34,462 bases of DNA from an uncultured Marmoricola sp. (GTDB lineage Bacteria > Actinomycetota > Actinomycetes > Propionibacteriales > Nocardioidaceae): contig NZ_CALTZE010000022.1 of assembly GCF_943913695.1 (NCBI RefSeq), forward strand, positions 1 to 34,462, written 5' to 3'. Shown piece by piece: positions 5,506-12,819 of the stretch. The stretch's first letter is position 1. Each line of letters starts with the position of its first letter. The notes beneath the pieces were generated by a model that saw only the letters and a list, made by a program, of their open reading frames with translations, was not told where the DNA came from and ran no database searches. Made by a program: the position numbers and the translations under genes.

Positions 5506-6816
5506 TTACCGGAGGCGCTGGGCGACGACGGCCTCCGCAACGCCCAACCGAAGCGCGATCCAAGCGCGAACGATCCTCACGCCAAGGCGATAGTTGACGA
5601 TCATGTCGTCAAGGTTCGGCTCCGGCCGGTTCGCATGTTTGACTGCGTTGTAGCCATCGGCGAAGTCCTTGGGGAACGTCGTAGGGATGCTCGGGATGCA
5701 ACCCGCGACCTCCGCGGCAATCTTGCGGACCCGCTGCTCCATGGTCTTATTGTCCGCCCGCGCCTCGCTCACCCCGGCATCGCGGAACGCCTGGTAACCG
5801 AAGGCTTCGATCGCGATGCCGAGCTGTGCCATGTGCTCGTCCACGGTGCCTTGGCGGATGTCCAACAAGCGGAGGAAGGGCCTCAGCCCTCGATGGTTCT
5901 CGTCCGTGAACTTCAGCCACTTCTGGACCCCCGCGGACTTGATGTCGGCGAACACGAAGAGCGGGCGTTCGTTCTTCCCCCAGACGCCATCGCCGATTCC
6001 CGTAACGGCGGTCTTCACCTCACACCATCGCTGCCGAGGCTCATCTCCACTCGTGACTGCAACCTTCTCCTTGTTGCTCGTCACCTCATGTCCCCGGAAC
6101 ATGATGGGTTTCCAGACGGCGACGCGCACGAGATCTCGGATCGCCCTGTGCATCTGGATGTGATCCGCCCAGTCTCGTTCCTTCATCGAAAACGTCTGGA
6201 GCAGCGCCGTGCTCGTGTACCGGATCTCGGGTGCCAGTGAACCGGGTGCGGTTCCCCTGACGGTGGCGCTCAAGTTGAGCCTGCTTGCCAAGCGCAGGTC
6301 GGGAGGAACGTCAATCGTCGTGGTCACATTTAGCGAGCCGCCGCTCTTCGATGCCGTCATCGTCGTGCGGTGCGCCCAAAGGTTGAGCCAATGGCCCAGC
6401 CCGTCGATCTCGGAGCGGAAGCCGTTGATCTTTGCGTAGTTCGCCGCGTGAACTGCCTTTTCAACTGCAAAGTTGGCCGCAAGCTCACCGATGCCCGACG
6501 ACGCCGAGAAACCGCCGAACAGAACCGAACCGCCCCCGGCGCTGCGACAACCGACCAGGCCGACGGAGCCCTTGTTGTCGAAGTAGTCGAGTTCAGCCGG
6601 CGGCAGCTCGGGCGGCACAACTTGGCCATCGGGGCCGATGTGCTGACCGAGTTCGCTCCAAAACCACCGCTCAGGGAAGTTGCCGACCAGGTATGGGATC
6701 CGAACCAGAACGCCGCCTCGGGCCTGCTCGTCGAGCGTCACAGGCAGCAGTTCAGAGAAGTCACCTCTGAGGTTGAGGTGCCCGACCCGGGACGTGGGTG
6801 CTGCTGAGTCAGCCAT
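5506..6816 (-). CDS. ApeA-like HEPN domain protein (putative abortive-infection effector)
   Basis: A 436-residue protein. The N-terminal half (about 1-240) looks like the beta-rich ApeA N-terminal domain, including GFRSEIDGLGHWLNLW and V-R-V-A-V-W-K-P-I-M-F. The C-terminal region (about 310-430) is all-helical with F-L-R-L-L-D-I-R-Q, D-G-Y-N-A-V-K-H (His about 394) and a final helix IVRAWIALRLGV, like the HEPN end of ApeA proteins, which are single-gene anti-phage nucleases. The usual HEPN Arg several residues before the His is not evident, so activity is uncertain. The ATG at 6816 overlaps the hsdR stop by 8 bases, making it the last gene of the RM operon. Family assignment is by recall of the pattern and is moderate. 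Confidence 0.55.
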   Translation of the reverse strand: MADSAAPTSRVGHLNLRGDFSELLPVTLDEQARGGVLVRIPYLVGNFPERWFWSELGQHIGPDGQVVPPELPPAELDYFDNKGSVGLVGCRSAGGGSVLFGGFSASSGIGELAANFAVEKAVHAANYAKINGFRSEIDGLGHWLNLWAHRTTMTASKSGGSLNVTTTIDVPPDLRLASRLNLSATVRGTAPGSLAPEIRYTSTALLQTFSMKERDWADHIQMHRAIRDLVRVAVWKPIMFRGHEVTSNKEKVAVTSGDEPRQRWCEVKTAVTGIGDGVWGKNERPLFVFADIKSAGVQKWLKFTDENHRGLRPFLRLLDIRQGTVDEHMAQLGIAIEAFGYQAFRDAGVSEARADNKTMEQRVRKIAAEVAGCIPSIPTTFPKDFADGYNAVKHANRPEPNLDDMIVNYRLGVRIVRAWIALRLGVAEAVVAQRLR

Positions 6817-9800
6817 CCCCTGCACCCAACTGCTGCGCGACCTGGGCGGCGAATGCGGGATCGGCATGAATCCGCGCCACAACGTCGTCGGCGATCTTGT
6901 CCACATCGAGCGGCGCACCCATACCGACGGCGACACCTTGGTGGAAGCCGATCTCCACCCGCGGCGGGTCGTAGACACTCTCACCGTTGTCGCCGTATGA
7001 GGTGAGCACGTGGTCGAAGACGAGCTGCACCTTCGTGTTGAAGATGTCCGGGGTGTAGGGAGCCTCAGGGAGACCCGCGTCGAGGACGCGACGGATGGTG
7101 CTGTCGACGTCGTTGGTGACGTCGACCTTGCGGCGCCAGTCCTGGACGAGCTTCTCGTGGAGATGCTCCAGGAGCGACTTTGCGCTGGCACGCACAACGT
7201 CGCGTTCTTCATCGGTGAGCACGGGCTCCGGCTGCGTGAGCAAGTCGAAGATCGCCAACTCTTCCTCGGTCATGCCCTCCCGAACAGCGCGCTCTTCCTC
7301 GGCAGTCAGCGTTCCGGACAACGCGATCAGGCGGCGCAGGTACTCGTCGATGTTGACGCTGCCGTCGTTGTAGTCCGCGATCAACTTCTCGATGCGCTCG
7401 ACCAGCTCGTAGCGCGTCGGGTTCCGCTGAGCTGCAGAGATCGCCTGCGCCTTCAGAAGCTGAGCAAGGCGGTCGGTTTCCGCCCTCTTGCGGCCGGCGA
7501 ACTTCGCGGCCAGACCGTCGAAGTCGATCAGCGACAGGTCGATCAACGGATCCGGCTGCGTGCCTTCGGCCGCGGCGCGGATCACGTACTCCTCTGCGCC
7601 GACCGAGCGATCGAGTAGCGCATCGACAGCGTCGGCAACCGCGGCGATTTCCGGCTCGGGTGGCCGCGTCACCTCGAGGATCCGCTCGTGAAGGACGCGG
7701 ATCGCGGCGACGGTTCGCTGCTGAGCGGCGGCCTGTGGGTTCGGGAGCAGGGCCTTGAACAGCTTGCGAACCTGTCGGGCCTTGACGGTGAAGTCGTTGC
7801 GTGTCTCTTCGTCGACCAGCAGCGCTTCCACTGCGGCATTGCGCTTGGCAATGTGGGCGAACCCTTCTGCGTCGCGAAAGTCGATCAGGTCCACGCCGAC
7901 GTCCGCACAGAATGAGATCAACTCCGCGACTGCCGCATCGAGCTCAGTGGCAAGAGCGTCGATGACCTCGATCGGCTGAGCACCAGAACTCGCGGCGCCA
8001 TAGATGGCGAGCGCCTTCTCCAAGTTCCTGAAGACCCCCACGTAGTCGACGATCAGCCCGTTGTCCTTCTCGGGGAAGACACGGTTGGCCCGCGCGATCG
8101 TCTGCATCAGGGTGTGGTTCTTCATCGGCCGGTCGAGGTAGATGGTCGACACCGAGGGCGCATCGAAGCCGGTCATCCACATCGCGCAGACGAAGACCAG
8201 CCGCATCGGATCCTTGGGCTCCTTGAACTTCTCGGCCAGGTCCTCTCGGATCATTCGCTCCCGGTGCGGGCGGATGTCGAGCCCTTGGTCGTCGAGCATC
8301 TTGAGCTCGTTCTGGCTTTGGGAGACGACGACCGCCATGTCGGTGGTCTCCATGAGCTCGATCCGCGACGCGACCCACGGGCGCTCCAGCTCGGGCAATG
8401 CGTCGTGCTGCGCCCGCAGCTCGCTGAGTTGCTCGGCCCACGCATCCTGTACGAGGTTGTACATCCGTACGGCGGCCGCCTTGTCGAGGCCCACGTACAT
8501 CGCCTTGCCGGAGAAGCCGCGGCCGACGAAGTGAGCGACGAGGTCCTTCGCGATCGTCTTGAGGCGCTCTGGGCGGGTGAGGAGCGTGTACTGCGTGCCG
8601 AACTCTCGAGCCAGCGCTCCCTCGGCTTCCTCGTCGACTTCGGCGGCTTCGAGGAGTGCGTCGAGCTCGTCGGAGAAGTTCTCGTTGACGAGTTGCATCT
8701 CGGGGATGCGGTTCTCGTAGTAGAGGGGGACTGTCGCCCCGTCCTCGATCGCATCGCGGAAGTTGTAGATGCTGACGTACTCGCCGAACTGCTCCCGAGT
8801 CGCTTGTTCCTCCCCGGCGATGAGCGGCGTGCCGGTGAAGCCCATCATCGACGCGTTCGGCAGGGCGCGGCGCATGTTCAGCGCAAGAGTGTCGTACTGG
8901 CTGCGGTGCGCCTCGTCGGTGATCACGATGACGTCAGAGCGGTCCGATAGGACCGGCATCTCACGCTCGCCAGCGGCCTTGGACGGCTGGAACTTTTGGA
9001 TCAGCGTGAAGACATAGCGGTGATCGGCTGCGAGAAGTTCACGCAAGTGGGCGATCGACTCAGCATGCACCCGCGCTTCTTGCGGGATCGCGCCGGCGTC
9101 CGCGAACTCACCATGAAGCTGAGTGTCGAGCTCGGTGCGGTCGGTCACCATCACGAACGTCCACTTGCCCGCGACCTGGCGCAGCACCTTCTGGGTGAAC
9201 CACAGCATCGACAGCGACTTACCCGAGCCTTGCGTGTGCCAGAAGACGCCGAGCCTCTTGTCCTGCTCCGCGCGCGCACGGTGCAGATTGTCGATCGCGG
9301 CGTTGACGCCCACGTACTGGTGCGACCGCGCCGCGACCTTGATCAAACCCCCAGGGCGCTCCATGTACGCGATGAAGTTCTCGAACAGATCCAGCAAGAT
9401 CGCGGGGTCGCAAGTCCCGCGCAGAGCCGTCTCCAGCCCAACGGCCCCACGCGTGCCGGCAGCGTCGATGACCTTCCAGTCACCAAAGAACTCCCACAGC
9501 GAGTAGGTCGACCCGACCTTTGCCTCATCGCCGTTGGAGAGCAGCACGAAGCAATTGGGGATGAAGAGCTGCGGGATGGTGTCGCGGTAGTCCGTCAGGT
9601 TGTCGTCGTAGGCGGCCTTCACCGCCACGCCCGGCTCCTTAAACTCCATCAGCACCAAGGGGAGGCCGTTGACGAACAGGGCTATGTCGAGGCGACGGCT
9701 GTGCAGCTCCCCCTTGACCCACATCTGCTGCACCGCGACCAGGTCATTGTTCGCTGAGTCCGTCAGGTCGAGGTAGCGAAGTGTGGTGATCTGCTTGTCG

Positions 9801-10132
9801 CCGTGGTCATCGGTCCACTCGGTCTGATAGCCGTCGCGCAGGAGGTCATAGACCTCGCGATTCGCCCGGACCCGGTCCATGATCGACCGGTCCTTTGTGA
9901 GCACCTCGATGGCCTCGTTGATCGAGGAGTCGGGCACCTCGATGGGGTTGATCTTCCGCATCGCGATCCGCAGTCGATGCGCGAGTACGACGTCACGCTG
10001 AGAGTCCCGTCCTAGCGTTCCCTGCGAGCCCAGAATCTCCGTGAAGGCATCGACCGGCGTCCACCCGAGTTCCGCGAGAAGTTCCATGCTCGGCTTCTCG
10101 ACGTAGAGGAACTCCGGACCGACAGGCGCCAT
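6809..10132 (-). CDS. hsdR: Type I restriction enzyme R subunit (HsdR)
   Basis: An 1107-residue protein of normal HsdR length. The N-terminal nuclease domain has the PD-(D/E)xK pattern: Asp in LDIAL (about 149) and E-F-K (about 163-165). The translocase follows, with Walker A QGSGKS (about 301-306), a DEAH box (406-409), G-F-T-G-T-P and later helicase motifs such as M-W-M-T-G-F-D-A-P and Q-T-I-A-R-A-N-R. The C-terminal 300 residues are helical and would contact the methylase core. It cuts DNA after ATP-driven translocation from unmethylated sites. The ATG at 10132 shares one base with the hsdS stop (TGATG); the in-frame GTG at 10135 is an alternative. No frameshift or key-residue loss is visible. 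Confidence 0.95.
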   Translation of the reverse strand: MAPVGPEFLYVEKPSMELLAELGWTPVDAFTEILGSQGTLGRDSQRDVVLAHRLRIAMRKINPIEVPDSSINEAIEVLTKDRSIMDRVRANREVYDLLRDGYQTEWTDDHGDKQITTLRYLDLTDSANNDLVAVQQMWVKGELHSRRLDIALFVNGLPLVLMEFKEPGVAVKAAYDDNLTDYRDTIPQLFIPNCFVLLSNGDEAKVGSTYSLWEFFGDWKVIDAAGTRGAVGLETALRGTCDPAILLDLFENFIAYMERPGGLIKVAARSHQYVGVNAAIDNLHRARAEQDKRLGVFWHTQGSGKSLSMLWFTQKVLRQVAGKWTFVMVTDRTELDTQLHGEFADAGAIPQEARVHAESIAHLRELLAADHRYVFTLIQKFQPSKAAGEREMPVLSDRSDVIVITDEAHRSQYDTLALNMRRALPNASMMGFTGTPLIAGEEQATREQFGEYVSIYNFRDAIEDGATVPLYYENRIPEMQLVNENFSDELDALLEAAEVDEEAEGALAREFGTQYTLLTRPERLKTIAKDLVAHFVGRGFSGKAMYVGLDKAAAVRMYNLVQDAWAEQLSELRAQHDALPELERPWVASRIELMETTDMAVVVSQSQNELKMLDDQGLDIRPHRERMIREDLAEKFKEPKDPMRLVFVCAMWMTGFDAPSVSTIYLDRPMKNHTLMQTIARANRVFPEKDNGLIVDYVGVFRNLEKALAIYGAASSGAQPIEVIDALATELDAAVAELISFCADVGVDLIDFRDAEGFAHIAKRNAAVEALLVDEETRNDFTVKARQVRKLFKALLPNPQAAAQQRTVAAIRVLHERILEVTRPPEPEIAAVADAVDALLDRSVGAEEYVIRAAAEGTQPDPLIDLSLIDFDGLAAKFAGRKRAETDRLAQLLKAQAISAAQRNPTRYELVERIEKLIADYNDGSVNIDEYLRRLIALSGTLTAEEERAVREGMTEEELAIFDLLTQPEPVLTDEERDVVRASAKSLLEHLHEKLVQDWRRKVDVTNDVDSTIRRVLDAGLPEAPYTPDIFNTKVQLVFDHVLTSYGDNGESVYDPPRVEIGFHQGVAVGMGAPLDVDKIADDVVARIHADPAFAAQVAQQLGAGDG

Positions 10133-11310
10133 CACGCTACGCGCCCCTCAATAACCCCGTCGAGGTCGAGCGTCGGCACGTCGATCTGCCCAGTCACCAG
10201 CTTCGGCAACAGAAGGTCGCGCAGCGATGCAAGGCCGCCGTTTTGCTTAGTGAGCGCTGACGCCTCAACACCCAGCGGATCGACCGCCGCCTCGAAGGCG
10301 TCCAGCACATCGGCCGGCGGGATCACGAACGGTCGCGCATAAGCGCCCTCACGACTCAGACCCGGGACCGCCGCGTGGGTATTGGTGAACTCCGTACGGC
10401 GCAACTGCTCGACGACGAATCGGAGCGGGAGTTCGGTCGCCACGTAGTACGCCGTGTCGATTGGCCAGCAGGGACCATCAACCCAATGCACGCTGCCCAC
10501 GTTGCCCTTGCGGCCAACAACGATCGCAGGGCCGTCGACAAACGATTCGTCATGCCAACCGACCACTCCGGCGGAACTAACGACGGCGACATCTCCACCA
10601 CGCCTCGCGTCGGCCTTGAGCGCCTTCCCGTACTTCAACTCGAGTGCGTCGCCGATCGTCCCGGCCGTCCAGCCCCCGGGGATCGACCCGCAGGCGGAGT
10701 CGACGAGCGAAACGCCTTCGTGGCCGGGGTAGCGGAAGTTCACGAACCACTCGCGGTAGATGGCGCGAGCCATCTCCTCGAGCAACTCGACCCGTCGCCG
10801 GTTGTTCTCGATCAGATCTGCGATCGCGTCGAAGATGGCGCCGACTCGTGCCTGCGTCGTGGCGTCAGGCAGTTTCAGGGGGAAAGCCCCCAGCACCTTG
10901 GCGCTCGCGTTCGGCTGGGCAGCGCCCCCGGCATTCTGCTGAACCCATTCCTTGTAGGCAGGTGACTCGACGATCGCGCCGACGAAACTCGGGACGGCGC
11001 CCTCCGCAAGCCGGAATCGCACCAGATACGAAGCAAAGACAGCACTTGGGTGTTCTCGGATGCGCTTCGCATATCCGACCGTCGCGCCGGTTCTCGCAAC
11101 GACGATGTCGTCCGTCGCAAGCTCATACTTGGCCAAGCCCTTCGCGTCGATCGAGCAGCCCGGCACGACCGACCAGTTGAGATGGGTCTGGGCGATGTCA
11201 GTGATCCGCAGGAACCGGGGTAGGGCTAGATCGTCCGACGCCGAGGCGGTATAGCCGTAGTCGACCCGATCGCAGATTTCTGCGAGGGTCACCTCGCGCC
11301 AGGTACTCAT
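10132..11310 (-). CDS. hsdS: Type I restriction-modification specificity subunit (HsdS)
   Basis: A 392-residue protein with the two-half HsdS layout: a first target-recognition domain (about 1-150, starting W-R-E-V-T-L-A-E-I-C-D), a central conserved helical spacer (about 155-195, ARVGAIFDAIADLIENNRRR), a second recognition domain (about 205-330) and a C-terminal helix with SLRDLLLPKLVTGQI. It determines the bipartite DNA sequence recognised by the methylase and nuclease complexes. The target cannot be predicted here. The ATG at 11310 overlaps the hsdM stop as ATGA, and its own stop overlaps the hsdR start, so the three subunits are translationally coupled. Confidence 0.93.
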   Translation of the reverse strand: MSTWREVTLAEICDRVDYGYTASASDDLALPRFLRITDIAQTHLNWSVVPGCSIDAKGLAKYELATDDIVVARTGATVGYAKRIREHPSAVFASYLVRFRLAEGAVPSFVGAIVESPAYKEWVQQNAGGAAQPNASAKVLGAFPLKLPDATTQARVGAIFDAIADLIENNRRRVELLEEMARAIYREWFVNFRYPGHEGVSLVDSACGSIPGGWTAGTIGDALELKYGKALKADARRGGDVAVVSSAGVVGWHDESFVDGPAIVVGRKGNVGSVHWVDGPCWPIDTAYYVATELPLRFVVEQLRRTEFTNTHAAVPGLSREGAYARPFVIPPADVLDAFEAAVDPLGVEASALTKQNGGLASLRDLLLPKLVTGQIDVPTLDLDGVIEGRVA

Positions 11311-12500
11311 GCGTCGAGGATCCCCGTGATCGCAGCGTCAACCTGCGCTCGCAGCCCGTCGGCGCGGTCACTGAGTATCGTGAACTCCTCGAACAGCTCT
11401 TCAAGCTTGGCCGTGAAGTCTTCGTCGCTCTCGTCGATGGCGGCAGAGCCGGTGTAACGGCCCGGGTTGAGACTCCAGCCCTGACCTTCGATCTCAGAGC
11501 GGGTCGCGACCTTGCACAGCCCGGCGACGTCGACGTACGTGCCATCGGGGAAGCTCTCCTTGAGCAGCACGTCGCTGCCGTCAACCGTCTCGACCTCCTC
11601 GCCGCGGTAGAGACGGACGATGTTGGCTAGGAACTCGACCTGATCGGGCCGGAAGTCGCGGTGGGCGCGGTCGATCTGACGGTAGAGGTGACGGGCGTCG
11701 ATGAAGAGGACCCGGTCCTCGCGCGGCGTACCGACCTTGGCCTTGTCCAGGAACCAGAGCGTCACGGGCAGCGTGACGGTGTAGAAGAAGTTGGTGCCGA
11801 CCGCGACCATCACGTCGACGCTGCCGGACTCGACGAGCTGTTTGCGGATCTCCTTCTCGGAGTGACCCGCGTCGCCGGCGGAGTTGGCCATGACGAAACC
11901 GGCACGGCCCTTCGGCGAGAGCGCAGCGTAGAACTGCTGGATCCAGAGGAAGTTGCCGTTGTCTGCCTTCGGGAGGCCGAACGGGAAGCGAGCCGGCGTC
12001 GCCAACTTCTCCTTGTCGACCTTGTTGACGTTGAACGGCGGGTTGGCCATCACGTAGTCAAAGGCGCCGACGGCGCCGTGCGGGTCCTCGTAATAGCTGT
12101 TTGCCTGACGGATGTCGCCGGAGAGACCGTGGAGGGCGAGGTTCATCTTCGCCAGCGGAACGGTGTCCTCGGTCTTCTCAGCCCCAAAGATGGAGAGCTT
12201 TCGGCTGGCGGACTCGTGGTGGCGCTCGACGAACTTCGCACACTGGACGAACATGCCGCCGGAGCCGCAGGCCGGGTCGAAGACGCGGCCCTGGAACGGC
12301 TCCAGGATCTCGACGATGAGTCGCACGATCGAGTACGGCGTGAAGTATTCGCCACCGCCCTTGCCTTCCTGGGCCGCGAAGTTGGAGAGGAAGTCCTCGT
12401 AGTGGCTCGACTCGTCGGGGTCGGCCGCCCGGTCGGCCAAGGCGGCGAGACAGGAGCGGGCCTGACCCACCGCGCGCATGTAACCGAGCTTCGGCATCAT
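11307..12500 (-). CDS. hsdM: Type I methyltransferase subunit (HsdM), N-terminally truncated
   Basis: An N6-adenine methyltransferase subunit. From residue 33 it matches HsdM: YEDFLSNFAAQEGKGGGEYFTP, SAM-binding D-P-A-C-G-S-G-G (75-82), catalytic N-P-P-F (153-156) and a normal C-terminus. Full-length HsdM proteins have about 200 residues, including the HsdM_N helical domain, before the SAM motif; here only about 75 are available, and the first 30 do not look like HsdM. The reading frame is open back to a GTG at 12614, but that extension is Arg-rich and unlike HsdM. Starts at 12500 or 12497 (two ATGs) are possible. The missing region suggests a 5' deletion or replacement, so methylation may be impaired. 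Confidence 0.8.
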   Translation of the reverse strand: MMPKLGYMRAVGQARSCLAALADRAADPDESSHYEDFLSNFAAQEGKGGGEYFTPYSIVRLIVEILEPFQGRVFDPACGSGGMFVQCAKFVERHHESASRKLSIFGAEKTEDTVPLAKMNLALHGLSGDIRQANSYYEDPHGAVGAFDYVMANPPFNVNKVDKEKLATPARFPFGLPKADNGNFLWIQQFYAALSPKGRAGFVMANSAGDAGHSEKEIRKQLVESGSVDVMVAVGTNFFYTVTLPVTLWFLDKAKVGTPREDRVLFIDARHLYRQIDRAHRDFRPDQVEFLANIVRLYRGEEVETVDGSDVLLKESFPDGTYVDVAGLCKVATRSEIEGQGWSLNPGRYTGSAAIDESDEDFTAKLEELFEEFTILSDRADGLRAQVDAAITGILDA

Positions 12501-12538
12501 CGGACCAGGTTGAGTCGTTGACAGGATGCCTCCGGACG

Positions 12539-12637
12539 TCAACGGCCAGGCTGTGGACGGAACTCGCCGTACCCGCTCTCTGTACCTTCCTCGGCGTCCT
12601 CGTCTCGCACCCACATCCTCTCATCGTCGGAGACCAT
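12539..12637 (-). CDS. Short ORF with a strong ribosome site upstream of hsdM
   Basis: A 32-codon frame (MVSDDERMWVRDEDAEEGTE and 12 more residues) starting at ATG 12637. It is acidic and matches nothing I know. An ideal Shine-Dalgarno sequence, AGGAGGTGA (12656-12648), lies 10 bases before the ATG. The stop at 12539 is 39 bases before the HsdM-like ATG at 12500 and is in another frame. It may be a small leader peptide, or the 5' remnant of the gene whose middle was lost when hsdM was truncated. Real translation is likely because of the ribosome site; function is unknown. Confidence 0.45.
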   Translation of the reverse strand: MVSDDERMWVRDEDAEEGTESGYGEFRPQPGR

Positions 12638-12647
12638 TGACTCTCGT

Positions 12648-12656
12648 CACCTCCTA
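12648..12656 (-). promoter_or_regulatory. Full-length Shine-Dalgarno sequence of the RM operon
   Basis: AGGAGGTGA on the minus strand is complementary to the 16S rRNA tail over nine bases. It serves the ATG at 12637 (10-base spacing), not the truncated hsdM frame. It therefore marks where translation of the first operon gene was originally set. Confidence 0.55.
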
Positions 12657-12735
12657 GGATCTCGCCGTCCTCAGTCCATTTCCCTGTCTCTCACCCCTCC
12701 TCCTTGAGCGGCACGCATGCTACGAAAGACGTAGA

Positions 12736-12761
12736 TGGGCCGCCCGCGTTCGGGCGGCCCA
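12736..12761. other. Perfect 11-bp hairpin between hsdM and the relaxase
   Basis: TGGGCCGCCCG (12736-12746), loop CGTT, and CGGGCGGCCCA (12751-12761). It sits in the divergent gap 12638-12819, about 60 bases before the relaxase ATG. Two readings are possible: a terminator-type hairpin blocking read-through, or part of an origin of transfer, which often lies beside the relaxase gene and contains an inverted repeat. I cannot identify a nick site. Confidence 0.6.
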
Positions 12762-12819
12762 CGCGGCATTTCAAGGGGTCCGTTGGTTGTCGACAAACGT
12801 CGTGGAGGCGGTGGTCCGT

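Noticed and set aside
6817..7212. N-terminal extension of the ApeA-like protein
   Set aside because: That part overlaps hsdR in another frame and is Ser/Thr/Arg-biased; the ATG at 6816 next to the hsdR stop is the natural start.
12501..12614. HsdM start at GTG 12614
   Set aside because: The extra 38 residues are Arg-rich and do not resemble any HsdM N-terminus, and there is no ribosome site for this GTG.
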